Assembly (NCBI GenBank): GCA_030587525.1 | Contig: JAUQYW010000144.1 | Span: 1 to 15,468 of the forward strand | Direction of reading: 5' to 3' | DNA: 15,468 nucleotides | From: Candidatus Sigynarchaeota archaeon | Lineage (GTDB): Archaea; Asgardarchaeota; Lokiarchaeia; Sigynarchaeales; Sigynarchaeaceae | In this document: in pieces, positions 6,842 through 13,770 of the stretch | How positions within the stretch are numbered: the first letter of the stretch is position 1 | Layout: each line of letters opens with the position of its first letter | Made by a program: the position numbers and the translations under genes | Notes under the pieces: generated by a model | Seen by the model: the letters and a program-made list of their open reading frames with translations, nothing else | Told to the model about the DNA's origin: nothing | The model's database searches: none

Positions 6842-6864
6842 AAAATTGGGAAAAAAGAAGAAAA
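6842..6864 (-). terminator. Oligo-T terminator after the membrane-protein pair
   Basis: Read on the minus strand, the bases directly after the TAA stop form T blocks (TATTTTC, CTTTTTTCCC, then AATTTT). This is a typical archaeal pyrimidine-rich terminator. It would end the two-gene membrane-protein transcript before the histone-fold gene. Confidence 0.5.
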
Positions 6865-6867
6865 TAC

Positions 6868-7350
6868 TTAAACGGTCACCGATATCGAGATGCCCGAGAA
6901 CGCCGTCGTGAAGATGATGACGAACAGCAAGAGGCACGCGAAAACGAGCATGATCTTGCGGCTCTTATCGTCCATGGTGGTGTTGAAGGCCAGGGCTAGA
7001 AACCCGAGGACCATGAGCACGAGCCCGATGTTTATCCCAACCCGCGCGAGGTTGCCGACGATTGCGACCTGATATGACATAATATATACCGTGAGTTGGA
7101 TCTGCTGTTGTTGCACGAGATAATCGGCGTAACCGTAGAGGCCGTTTGCCACGTTCAGGTTATTTTGCAGGTCAGCGATATTTTTATAGGTGCTGGAGTA
7201 ACTGGCAATCGACCGGCTTGTCAACAAGATCATCCCGAACACGATGGCGACAATAAGGCCTTTTAGCAGCAATTTCGTGGCTTTTTTCGGGTCCATCTGC
7301 GGGAGCTCGTCGAGGATATTTCGCTTCAGTTCTGGTTGATACGTTGTCAT
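6868..7350 (-). CDS. Three-helix membrane protein of unknown function
   Basis: I recognise no family. The 160-residue protein begins with a charged segment of about 25 residues. Membrane helices follow at about 27-47, 102-122 and 132-155. The loop between helices 1 and 2 is about 55 residues, rich in Asn, Gln and Tyr (NNLNVANGLYGYADYLVQQQQ). It is probably on the opposite side of the membrane from the basic N-terminus, since PKKATKLLLK precedes helix 1. Its ATG overlaps the TGA of the upstream gene as ATGA, so the two products are translationally coupled and probably form a complex. There are no cysteine pairs, catalytic motifs or signal-peptidase site of note. Confidence 0.75.
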   Translation of the reverse strand: MTTYQPELKRNILDELPQMDPKKATKLLLKGLIVAIVFGMILLTSRSIASYSSTYKNIADLQNNLNVANGLYGYADYLVQQQQIQLTVYIMSYQVAIVGNLARVGINIGLVLMVLGFLALAFNTTMDDKSRKIMLVFACLLLFVIIFTTAFSGISISVTV

Positions 7351-8012
7351 GATCGTCCCTCCTTAAGTGTGCGTTTCATCGCGTTGTAGACGAACATCGC
7401 GGCAAACACCACGACAAAGATCCAGCCGGCATAGCTCACGATCCTGGCTATCCAGTGCCCAGGGCCATCCACCTTGATGTCAATGTTAAACCGCAATTCC
7501 TCTTGACCCGCTGGAAGTGAATTCGTATAGTTGGTGCCGTACACGATAACGACATAATCCCCTGGAATCGAGGCCAGATTGCTCCCCTTGAACTCTATGT
7601 TATACATCCCATCATTGTAGATTTCCACGCTTGACGCATAAGATACTGAGGGGGTCGATCCATACGTCACCGTGTAATACAAGAAAGATTTTCCAGAAGC
7701 GCTAGATGGCGTGCTGTTTGACGAATTCGCTGCTTCATATTGTGCTCTCCCGACAATTTTTAGATATATATCGTTATTGGGATAGGATGCAGAGAATTTA
7801 ATGGAAACAGCTTGATCCGTGGCCAATGAGAAGCCACGCGCGAAGGCTTTTTGCATCCCGAGCGCACTATCTTCCCTCATCATCTGGTCATTCATCGAAT
7901 ACACCGGTATCTTTGAAAAGATCAATTCCAAGGCCGGTGCAACGGCGACCGCGCACAGCAAGGCGATGATCGCTCCTACCATCGGGGTTTTCAGTTGTTT
8001 ATCAAGTGTCAT
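7347..8012 (-). CDS. Membrane-anchored protein with a large beta-rich ectodomain
   Basis: The 221-residue product has an N-terminal hydrophobic helix (about 10-30) that could be a signal peptide or anchor. An exported domain of about 155 residues follows, then a C-terminal helix (about 190-210) and a short basic tail (MKRTLKEGRS). The ectodomain is rich in Ser, Tyr, Asn and Gly with alternating strands such as FLYYTVTYG, NIEFKGSN and DYVVIVYG, which suggests an immunoglobulin-like or jelly-roll sandwich. It carries several N-x-S/T sequons (NSS, NYT). A longer open frame extends upstream to 8537, but that part is antisense to the next gene. The ATG at 8012 is chosen because GGTGA lies 5 bases upstream and the membrane helix starts just after it. 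The layout (signal, beta domain, anchor, short basic tail) resembles type I cargo-receptor proteins such as p24/GOLD, but no sequence motif proves this. Confidence 0.75.
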   Translation of the reverse strand: MTLDKQLKTPMVGAIIALLCAVAVAPALELIFSKIPVYSMNDQMMREDSALGMQKAFARGFSLATDQAVSIKFSASYPNNDIYLKIVGRAQYEAANSSNSTPSSASGKSFLYYTVTYGSTPSVSYASSVEIYNDGMYNIEFKGSNLASIPGDYVVIVYGTNYTNSLPAGQEELRFNIDIKVDGPGHWIARIVSYAGWIFVVVFAAMFVYNAMKRTLKEGRS

Positions 8013-8063
8013 GAGTATCACCAATAAATCAAAGGAACAGACAAGAGTTTGATCGTTCCCATA

Positions 8064-8073
8064 TTTATATAAA
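8064..8073. promoter_or_regulatory. Palindromic TATA element shared by divergent membrane-protein genes
   Basis: TTTATATAAA is a perfect 10-base palindrome, 51-56 bases from the starts on both sides (8012 minus, 8119 plus). Transcription would begin near 8043 on the minus strand and near 8094 on the plus strand. One TBP site could serve both directions, with orientation set by flanking BRE sequence. Confidence 0.55.
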
Positions 8074-8118
8074 GCGTTCAACATCTTCGGAAAAAAGATC
8101 CAGCCACGTTGCATCGTG

Positions 8119-8553
8119 ATGGTGGGCATCCAACATTTAAAAGGTATGGCCCGGTTTCGTGACTTGATGGCAACCCCGAAAGATGAAAGCGCGCCGAAAA
8201 TCGCAGCCCCTTCGACGCCACTTCCTGAACGGCAACCGGCAAAAAAAAATGCCAAGTGGAAAAGAATCGCGGCCGGTTGCATCGCCACGGGCTTGATCAT
8301 CATCGGGCTATTGGTGATGGCGAGGTTCGCGCTACCGGTTGCACAAAACGTGTTCTCGATGACCCAGAATTGGATGACACCCGCATTACGAGACGCCGCG
8401 GCGATGGCGGCGATCAATGGTGGATTTTTTTTAGCAATCGGGCTCGGGTTAGCATACGGCGGGTACAAGTGGTTGCTGAACTTGCGCCCGAAAAAATACA
8501 TTCCCCCGTCGATAACAGCACCGGGCACGCCAGCCACGCCACCGGGTAAATGA
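8119..8553 (+). CDS. Small two-helix membrane protein
   Basis: I recognise no family. The 144-residue product has a basic and Ala/Pro-rich N-terminus (about 1-48), a membrane helix at about 50-72 and a second at about 94-116. A C-terminal Pro/Lys/Thr tail (APGTPATPPGK) follows. Positive residues flank both helices (KKNAKWKR before helix 1, RPKKY after helix 2), so both termini are probably cytoplasmic with a loop of about 20 residues outside. Possible starts are GTG 8116, ATG 8119 and ATG 8146; the ATG at 8119 best fits a transcript beginning near 8094. The plus frame is chosen over the long minus-strand frame because of its clean membrane-protein architecture and the divergent promoter. It may act with the divergent membrane-protein pair. 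Confidence 0.68.
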   Translation: MVGIQHLKGMARFRDLMATPKDESAPKIAAPSTPLPERQPAKKNAKWKRIAAGCIATGLIIIGLLVMARFALPVAQNVFSMTQNWMTPALRDAAAMAAINGGFFLAIGLGLAYGGYKWLLNLRPKKYIPPSITAPGTPATPPGK

Positions 8554-8572
8554 GGCGATACTCCGAATCCAA

Positions 8573-8586
8573 GGGGAAAAAAAGAA
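8573..8586 (-). terminator. Oligo-T terminator after the M3 peptidase gene
   Basis: On the minus strand, seven T followed by CCCC come two bases after the TGA stop. This is a usual archaeal oligo-T termination signal. Confidence 0.5.
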
Positions 8587-10311
8587 TCAGGTCCTCGTGT
8601 TTTTCAATTCCTGGCGCACGAAATCCATGAGCTCGGCAATGTATTCTTTGGAGAAATCGAACTTGACCCCGGCGAGGCTGTATAGCTCGGGCAGTGGGCG
8701 TGAATTCCCGGCGTGCAAGAAGGCATCGTATTTATCTATGGCTGAACGCCCTTCACGCCGCAAATTCCGGTAGATGCCAAGCGCCGCGAGCTGCGCGATG
8801 CCGTACTCGATGTAATAGAATGGCGACTGGAACACATGGGTTTGCTTGAGCCACAGCGCGCCTTTCTCAATGTCGAGGCCAGTGTAATCGGTACCGGAGG
8901 CAGTCTCGAATCGATCGACCAAGGCCTTGAATTGATTTGTCCTTTCGCCGGCAGAATGCCCCGGGTTCGTGTAAATCCATTGCTGGAACGCGTCGATGAT
9001 CGCGCACCACGGCAAGAGCCGAGTGGCATCTTCAAGCAAGAATCGCTTGGCCTTGAGCACGTCGCGCTCATCGGGATAGAATTCTCCCACCTGGTCGAGC
9101 GCGAGAAATTCCATGGCCATGGACCCGACCTCCGCGACCTCCATGGGAAATGACAAGATTTCATGGTACATGGCGATCGGGATGCTCGCGCACGCCGCGA
9201 AATGCATGCCATGGCCCCCTTCATGCGCTAGCGTGAACACATCCTCGTTGATCCCTACCGTGTTGGCCGTGATGTACCCGGCCTGGTAATCGACCAGCGG
9301 TTCGCACATGGCACCCGGCACTTTCCCCTTGCGATTCTCGTGATCGATGAAACCGTTGTCTTGCATGAACTGGAGCGTCTTGCCATAGGACGGCTTGATC
9401 TTCGAATACACGCGGATCATTTTCTCGACCAGCTCGCCTGGCGTGGAATACGGCTTGAGCACGCGGTCATCGAGGTCGACCAGCTTGTCCCATGGCCGCA
9501 ACACGTCCAGGTGGAGCACATCGGAACGCTCCGCGTTCAATTGCTTGATCAAGGGCAGAACCGATGCCTCGACCGCGTCGTGGAACTTGAAGCAATCGTC
9601 CGGCGTGAAATCGAAGCGACCGCGCTTGTGATGGTAGTAGTCCCTGGCATTTTCGAAGCCGGCCTTTTTTGCCTGCTTGGAGCGATTCGAGAGGAGCTTG
9701 TCGAACGTCTTGTCACACCACGCGTATTGCGTCGCGAGCCGCTGGTAATAGAGCTTCCATGCTCGTTCCCGCACCGCACGGTCCGGATCGTAGAAAAAGG
9801 CACGGAGTTTTGGCAGGGAAAGTTTTTTTCCATCAAAGTTTACTCGCAAGCCGCCAACCTTCCTGGTGTAGGAAAGAACCCGCAAATATTCCGCCGCGAT
9901 AGGGAGCATACTTGTCTTCTCGCTAACTTCCTTTTCGATGATACGCTTGAGTTGCGCGTGCTCGGGGGGCAAGGCATCGTACGCGGGCTTGTCGTGGATG
10001 AACTTGAATACTTTTTTACGGGTCAGATAGGCGGGGAGCGTGACCTTGATCGCTTGGCCTAGAAGGGCCATGGTGCTTATGAAATCTTGCTTGCCGAAAA
10101 ACGCGGCTGACTTGAGCATGGTGACCGTTTCCACCGCGTCGTAGAGCTCCGTGTATTTCTTGATGAAGGTGATCAAGTCATCCGGTGACGAGATCGGTTC
10201 CTTCATGAACCGTTTAAGAGCGGACTTGATTGGCTTCCAGGAATTGCCGCGGATCGACGGGTCGATGTATTCCCGCGGTTTCACGGTTGCCGGTAGCTCG
10301 GGTCGTGTCAT
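8587..10311 (-). CDS. M3-family oligoendopeptidase (PepF-like zinc metallopeptidase)
   Basis: The 574-residue length and overall helical content fit oligoendopeptidase F and related M3 enzymes. The zinc site is LAHEGGHGMH, with His363, Glu364 and His367. The third ligand is expected about 25 residues on, in SFPMEVAEVGSMAMEF (Glu391 or Glu394). Preceding segments are typical: CEPLVDYQAGYITANTVG and the N-terminal helical lid. A late YYIEYGIAQLAALGIY segment is also characteristic of PepF proteins. These enzymes degrade short peptides in the cytosol, downstream of the proteasome and other proteases. There is no signal peptide. The ATG at 10311 has no clear ribosome-binding site and probably gives a short leader. 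The nucleoside-hydrolase gene is 120 bases upstream on the same strand; no functional link is evident. Confidence 0.92.
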   Translation of the reverse strand: MTRPELPATVKPREYIDPSIRGNSWKPIKSALKRFMKEPISSPDDLITFIKKYTELYDAVETVTMLKSAAFFGKQDFISTMALLGQAIKVTLPAYLTRKKVFKFIHDKPAYDALPPEHAQLKRIIEKEVSEKTSMLPIAAEYLRVLSYTRKVGGLRVNFDGKKLSLPKLRAFFYDPDRAVRERAWKLYYQRLATQYAWCDKTFDKLLSNRSKQAKKAGFENARDYYHHKRGRFDFTPDDCFKFHDAVEASVLPLIKQLNAERSDVLHLDVLRPWDKLVDLDDRVLKPYSTPGELVEKMIRVYSKIKPSYGKTLQFMQDNGFIDHENRKGKVPGAMCEPLVDYQAGYITANTVGINEDVFTLAHEGGHGMHFAACASIPIAMYHEILSFPMEVAEVGSMAMEFLALDQVGEFYPDERDVLKAKRFLLEDATRLLPWCAIIDAFQQWIYTNPGHSAGERTNQFKALVDRFETASGTDYTGLDIEKGALWLKQTHVFQSPFYYIEYGIAQLAALGIYRNLRREGRSAIDKYDAFLHAGNSRPLPELYSLAGVKFDFSKEYIAELMDFVRQELKNTRT

Positions 10312-10431
10312 GATCGGGCGCCGTCAGTTTATTTCTAAGATGATCTGAAGCTTCCCGCTGCGTGCATAAATCGATTTTTGCAAGCACCGCGATGCCACGC
10401 CGATTCGGTGCATCAAGCGTCCGGACGCGTT

Positions 10432-11328
10432 TCATTTTCCACGCGAGGATTTCCCGTGTTCAAGGAAGAGACTTTCGAAACGCTGGTGGTTCACGTTGTT
10501 GCCATTCCCGATCGAGATGAAGGTTCCCGTGCCCTGATTTGGATATGCCCCCCAATCACTCAAGGTGCTGTACACGGTCACTTCCTGCAATTGGACAATG
10601 CTCTCGTCCAGGGCCACGAGGAGCGTCAACGGGTCGTGCATCATCTTCACCGGGTTCACGTCTTGATCCGGGTCGTCCATGATCGCGGCGATCATCCCGT
10701 GTCCCTTGCTCGACTCCGCGATTTTCTGGACGCGGGCATGAAGCTCGGTCGTGTAAAGCACGTGATGGGTCACGTTTCTCGATACAAGCACCTTTCGGGC
10801 GATGCGCTTTGTATTAAGCAGTGCAAACGCGCCGTCCCTGCCGGCGTTGAAGTTATATTCGTGCGAAGTGACGGGCTGGTTTATCGACGGGTCACCAACA
10901 TAGCCACCCATGGAGTATGAACACTCGACCGTGGCTTTCCCCCTCTTCACCCAGTTATTAACGTTCAAGAGCGGCCCGATGGTGACCAATCTCGTGCCCG
11001 GGTTATCCCGTGCCAGCGCATCGATGAGCTCCCAGCCTTCCCAGCGCGCCACCGCGAAGGAAACGGGAACGCCTAAATGCCGGCATGTTCTATCATGGAG
11101 GCTTGTTATTGAATCGTTCTCATCCTTAGCAAAATCCCGGATGCCCCCGATGGGTATGTCCTCGCGGCCGTGGAACTTCAGTACCGAGCGTATCAAGCCG
11201 ATCTGGGTGGGATAGCCAGGATCGGCCACGACGCCGAGCAGCTCGATGGCTGGATTTGCAAGGCACAAGTTCAACGCCACGAAATCGTCGGGGTCGAATC
11301 CGATGTCGGTTGCAAGGATGATTTTCAT
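10432..11328 (-). CDS. Nucleoside-hydrolase superfamily protein (IUNH-like)
   Basis: The 298-residue protein has the superfamily landmarks in order: the N-terminal aspartate cluster ATDIGFDPDD (Asp8, Asp12, Asp14, Asp15), then VTIGPLLNVN, GGYVGDP, HEYNFNAGRDGAFALL and the C-terminal MHDPLTLLVAL. Known enzymes hydrolyse the N-glycosidic bond of ribonucleosides using a calcium ion held by the aspartates. The classical cluster is DTDxGxDD. Here the glycine-containing loop reads DIGFDPDD, two residues longer and closer to the DUF1593 branch, so substrate preference may differ (another N-riboside, or a sugar). The start is supported by a strong Shine-Dalgarno at 11334-11342. No nucleoside transporter or kinase is adjacent. 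Confidence 0.85.
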   Translation of the reverse strand: MKIILATDIGFDPDDFVALNLCLANPAIELLGVVADPGYPTQIGLIRSVLKFHGREDIPIGGIRDFAKDENDSITSLHDRTCRHLGVPVSFAVARWEGWELIDALARDNPGTRLVTIGPLLNVNNWVKRGKATVECSYSMGGYVGDPSINQPVTSHEYNFNAGRDGAFALLNTKRIARKVLVSRNVTHHVLYTTELHARVQKIAESSKGHGMIAAIMDDPDQDVNPVKMMHDPLTLLVALDESIVQLQEVTVYSTLSDWGAYPNQGTGTFISIGNGNNVNHQRFESLFLEHGKSSRGK

Positions 11329-11333
11329 GCGGG

Positions 11334-11342
11334 ATCCCCCTC
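11334..11342 (-). promoter_or_regulatory. Strong Shine-Dalgarno for the nucleoside-hydrolase gene
   Basis: On the minus strand GAGGGGGAT lies five bases before the ATG at 11328. It is the best ribosome-binding site in the window and contrasts with the apparently leaderless genes, so both start modes are in use. Confidence 0.6.
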
Positions 11343-11449
11343 AATGCCAAATATTTCAGGGATGATCGTGTCAATCGATGCGCGCAAAAAATAGCCTTGC
11401 ATGACGTTGTGTTCTCGATCGTTATTTATTCTGCACTTTGGATCAAAGA

Positions 11450-11464
11450 AATGAAAAAAAAGGG
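11450..11464 (-). terminator. Oligo-T terminator after the coiled-coil gene
   Basis: On the minus strand eight T in a row (11454-11461), then CATTTC, follow about 20 bases after the TGA of the coiled-coil gene. The nucleoside-hydrolase gene is therefore likely to have its own promoter. Confidence 0.5.
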
Positions 11465-11484
11465 AATGGAGTTACTCCACGCGA

Positions 11485-11994
11485 TCATTCCGGGCTGGTT
11501 TTTTGCTCGAATGCTTTCGCTGCTCTCGAGGATTTGTCCTTGATGTACTTCTTGAAGTACTCGAAATCACGGGCCTGAAGTTCATCTTCCAAGACCTTCA
11601 TGTTCTTGGCCATTTCATCCCGCTCCTTCTTGACGGCATCCAATTCCTTCAATTTCGCGTTTGCCTTGTCCAAGGCGGATTGCAGCTCCTTCACTTTCCC
11701 CTCGAGCGATGCTATCCGTCCTTCAAGGTTCGCCTGGAGCTTGTTTTTATCGTCGATGAGGCCTTTCATGTCCTTGTCCTTTCCACCGATCGTCGACTCC
11801 ATTGAAACCTTTATGCCGTCGATCTTGCCAGTCATCGTTGAAATGGTTTGGTTCAACGAGGCGATGTTCTGGTTCAACGAGGCGATTGTGCCTTCTTGAC
11901 TCGTGATTTTCGCCCGCATCTCTAATAAAACCGTGCCGGGAACCTTATGCGCTTTGTCCTTTTTTGCGTCGACCTTAAGCCAGTCTATGCCCAT
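11485..11994 (-). CDS. Coiled-coil protein of unknown function
   Basis: I recognise no family. From about residue 25 to 140 the 169-residue protein is one long heptad pattern, with Ile or Leu spaced 3 and 4 apart (IASLNQNIASLNQTI, then ASLEGKVKELQSALDKANAKLKEL). It should form an extended dimeric or higher coiled coil. The short N-terminal segment has a Trp (MGIDWLKVDAKK). The last 25 residues are basic and polar (YFKKYIKDKSSRAAKAFEQK). There is no membrane segment. Two heptads are encoded by a 21-base direct repeat. The start at 11994 is supported by GGTGA six bases upstream. A structural, tethering or cytoskeletal adaptor role is possible but not indicated by neighbours. Confidence 0.75.
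   Translation of the reverse strand: MGIDWLKVDAKKDKAHKVPGTVLLEMRAKITSQEGTIASLNQNIASLNQTISTMTGKIDGIKVSMESTIGGKDKDMKGLIDDKNKLQANLEGRIASLEGKVKELQSALDKANAKLKELDAVKKERDEMAKNMKVLEDELQARDFEYFKKYIKDKSSRAAKAFEQKTSPE
11849..11886 (-). repeat. 21-base-period tandem repeat encoding one heptad
   Basis: A 17-base unit, TGGTTCAACGAGGCGAT on the plus strand, occurs at 11849-11865 and again at 11870-11886, a period of exactly 21 bases. It lies in frame in the coiled-coil gene and encodes repeated IASLNQ units. Growth by duplication of one heptad is the simplest explanation. Confidence 0.8.
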
Positions 11995-12175
11995 TGGAGT
12001 TCACCTTTCACTTCTTATTGCATGCTAGGCATTTATAAAGCAACCGCCCAGACCTATTGCCCGGCGGATTTTCCCTTGCAATAGAAACCATTTTTAGCCG
12101 GGAGCGACGATAAGGCTCGCGAATGAAGTCAAAGATTGTCCAAAGTTTTACGAACTGTTAATTAACCCTAAGGTG

Positions 12176-12184
12176 TATTTAAAT
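12176..12184 (+). promoter_or_regulatory. TATA box for the winged-helix gene
   Basis: TATTTAAAT lies in the 204-base gap between the coiled-coil and winged-helix genes and predicts transcription start near 12205. Just upstream TTAATTAA (12159-12166) is a small palindrome that could be an operator. The rest of the gap (12006-12150) shows no gene. Confidence 0.45.
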
Positions 12185-12198
12185 CATCACCTATCGAT

Positions 12199-12624
12199 TT
12201 GAATTCGTGGCCCGCGTTGTTCAAAAAAAGACGTCTGAAAAAGGAATTCGACACGGCCGTCGCCGAGGGGAATGATGCAAAGATCGAGCAGCTGGTGAAG
12301 GAAAACCCGTGGCTGCAAGACTATGTCGAGGAAGGCGACGACACGGACGTGAATGTCAAGCGCGTGTGTGCAGCGATCGGCGTTATGGAAGATGAACTGA
12401 ATGCGCCCGCTTCATTGGATGACATCGTGCATTCGCTGGAGCAAGATTTCAAGGTTAGCATGTCACGGTCGCAGGTCGAGAGCACGTGCCTGGACCTCGA
12501 AACTAAGGGATACATCAAGAGCCAGGATCAAGGCTTCACGCTCACGGTCGAGGGGAGTCGCATCTGCGATAATTACTTGAACAAGCAGGCCAACGAGTTG
12601 CTCGGGAGCCTTCCGGGCGAGTAA
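12199..12624 (+). CDS. Winged-helix domain protein
   Basis: The frame gives up to 141 residues. The N-terminal half is helical and charged (FKKRRLKKEFDTAV, then AKIEQLVKENPWLQDYV). From about residue 55 the pattern is a winged helix-turn-helix: helix 1 VKRVCAAIGVMEDEL, helix 2 LDDIVHSLEQDF, recognition helix SRSQVESTCLDLETKGYI, wing KSQDQGFTLTVEGSRI, and a final helix to the C-terminus. The last part resembles PadR/MarR-like regulators, but such folds also serve protein-protein contacts. There is no ATG start. TTG 12199 or TTG 12217 are the options; the TATA element at 12176-12184 slightly favours the second, which would make the product 135 residues. It lies ahead of a zinc-ribbon array on the same strand, about 35 bases from it, so an operon is possible. 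Confidence 0.65.
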   Translation: MNSWPALFKKRRLKKEFDTAVAEGNDAKIEQLVKENPWLQDYVEEGDDTDVNVKRVCAAIGVMEDELNAPASLDDIVHSLEQDFKVSMSRSQVESTCLDLETKGYIKSQDQGFTLTVEGSRICDNYLNKQANELLGSLPGE

Positions 12625-12659
12625 CCAACCAGATCACCAAACAAGTCATTAAATCAAGC

Positions 12660-12956
12660 ATGATGGTTCGCATGGTAGATAAAACATGTTCGGAATGTGG
12701 CGGGACACAGTTCCGCATGGTCGTCGACGCGTGGATGAAGCGGACGTTTTCGTTCGTCGAAAAAGCGCCCGGATTGCAGATGTGCACGAAATGCGGTGCT
12801 AAATTTTATCAATGTCCAAAATGCGGGGCGCTAATCACGCGGGTGCATCCTGCTCTCGAAGCATGGGAAGTTACTTCCAAGTGTGCAAATTGCGGTTTTG
12901 TGAATCCTGACGTCCGGGCTTGGGACGGGACTTCGGCTAACCCAAATAAGTTGTAA
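12660..12956 (+). CDS. Zinc-ribbon protein, array copy 1
   Basis: The 98-residue protein has four CxxC pairs at Cys10/13 (TCSECGG), Cys42/45 (MCTKCGAKF), Cys52/55 (CPKCGAL) and Cys75/78 (KCANCGF). These probably form two zinc sites, with the first pair joining a later one. It aligns along its length with the gene at 13351: CxxCGGxxFR, then a basic segment, KCGAK and GALxTRVH in the middle, then CxxCGxxNP near the end. Roles seen for such small zinc ribbons include nucleic-acid and ribosome or polymerase binding; nothing here identifies one. Starts at 12660, 12663 or 12672 are all possible. It follows the winged-helix gene closely. Confidence 0.75.
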   Translation: MMVRMVDKTCSECGGTQFRMVVDAWMKRTFSFVEKAPGLQMCTKCGAKFYQCPKCGALITRVHPALEAWEVTSKCANCGFVNPDVRAWDGTSANPNKL

Positions 12957-13024
12957 TTGGCCGTTACGTTAGAATTATAGAAGCTGTTTCGATTTTCTTT
13001 TTTCTCCTTGATTGGATATTCATT

Positions 13025-13318
13025 ATGACTGGAAATAATTGCGATAAATGCGATGGCACCACATTTCGGTATCAGAGCGGCAGCATCTTGAAATAGAAGC
13101 TCCCGTTCATCAAAGGGTCGTTGTTATTATGCGAGAAATGCGGTGCAAAATACCTTCCTTGTGATTGCGGCGCGCTGTTCACGCGGGTAAGAATTTATTC
13201 TCATTCTCCTTTTTTTAAGAAAGGGAGAAGCGAATATGCACTATTCCTTGATGATATAGAAAAATTGATAAATCGGAGAATTTATCCTAAAATTAATTGT
13301 TTTTCATTTGAGAACTAA
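13025..13318 (+). pseudogene. Decayed zinc-ribbon copy 2 with in-frame TAG and diverged tail
   Basis: Bases 13025-13188 align without gaps to 13351-13514 (offset 326), with about 21 mismatches of 164 counted by eye; the last fifty or so bases are identical. The frame is interrupted by TAG at 13094-13096 (codon 24), where the intact copy has AGG, a change that needs two substitutions. After 13188 homology stops abruptly. The following A/T-rich sequence keeps the frame open to TAA at 13316-13318 but lacks the last CxxC pair. If TAG were read through, the product would be 98 residues, close to the intact paralogues (98 and 91). An internal TTG at 13121 could yield a 65-residue fragment. The most likely reading is a broken tandem duplicate refreshed in part by gene conversion. 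Confidence 0.7.
13205..13228 (+). other. Hairpin just after the duplication breakpoint
   Basis: TCTCCTTTTT pairs with AAGAAAGGGAGA across a TTAA loop, giving a 10-base-pair stem with two G-U pairs in RNA. It lies 17 bases after homology to the intact copy ends. It could act as a terminator or a duplication scar. Confidence 0.35.
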
Positions 13319-13350
13319 GTATCTTTTTTCCCTTTTGCAGGGTACATATT

Positions 13351-13626
13351 ATGACAGGAAATACATGTGACGAATGCGGTGGCATAACGTTCCGGTACCA
13401 GAACGATAGCATCTTGAAAAGGAAGCTCCCGTTCGTCAAAGGATCGTTGTTATTATGCGAGAAATGCGGCGCGAAATACCTTCCTTGTGATTGCGGCGCG
13501 CTGTTCACGCGGGTGCATCTCACGATTGACGTCGAAGGAATGCGTTCAGAGTGCCCGAAATGCGGGAAAAAAAACCCGGAGATCGAGGCATTCATCCAGC
13601 GTGGTGGCCCGGAGGGCTATCAATAA
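13351..13626 (+). CDS. Zinc-ribbon protein, array copy 3
   Basis: The 91-residue protein is a paralogue of copy 1, with cysteine pairs at 6/9 (TCDECGG), 36/39 (LCEKCGAKY), 46/48 (PCDCGAL, one residue shorter than in copy 1) and 68/71 (ECPKCGKKNP). The CxC spacing in the third pair is a real difference between the two intact copies and could alter metal geometry. A basic segment (ILKRKLPFVKG) lies between the first and second pairs and might bind nucleic acid. The ATG at 13351 is chosen because CAGGG lies about ten bases upstream and it aligns with the start of copy 2. No function can be assigned. Confidence 0.75.
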   Translation: MTGNTCDECGGITFRYQNDSILKRKLPFVKGSLLLCEKCGAKYLPCDCGALFTRVHLTIDVEGMRSECPKCGKKNPEIEAFIQRGGPEGYQ

Positions 13627-13719
13627 CTCGTTCGTTAACGTTTCCCTCGCGATCCCCAGAATCTCGTGACATGAATCGACGCGCTTGGTATTAATTGTAG
13701 GACCACTTCACTTACTTAA

Positions 13720-13728
13720 CTTAAAAAG
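13720..13728 (+). promoter_or_regulatory. TATA box for the cis-prenyltransferase gene
   Basis: CTTAAAAAG lies about 47 bases before the ATG at 13771 and predicts transcription start near 13750, so the gene is likely transcribed separately from the zinc-ribbon array. Confidence 0.45.
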
Positions 13729-13770
13729 ACCTTTAACCAAAGGACCTACAACATCATCGACTTGGTCAGG

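Noticed and set aside
8013..8537. Upstream continuation of the minus-strand ectodomain frame to 396 residues
   Set aside because: The extra 175 residues are antisense to the plus-strand two-helix protein, and the promoter and ribosome site place the start at 8012.
9340..10062. 240-residue plus-strand frame opposite the M3 peptidase
   Set aside because: The composition is that of an antisense shadow, while the minus strand has a complete zinc-peptidase motif set.
12172..12220. A GTG at 12207 as start of the winged-helix gene
   Set aside because: It is out of frame with the winged-helix reading frame, so only TTG starts at 12199 or 12217 remain.
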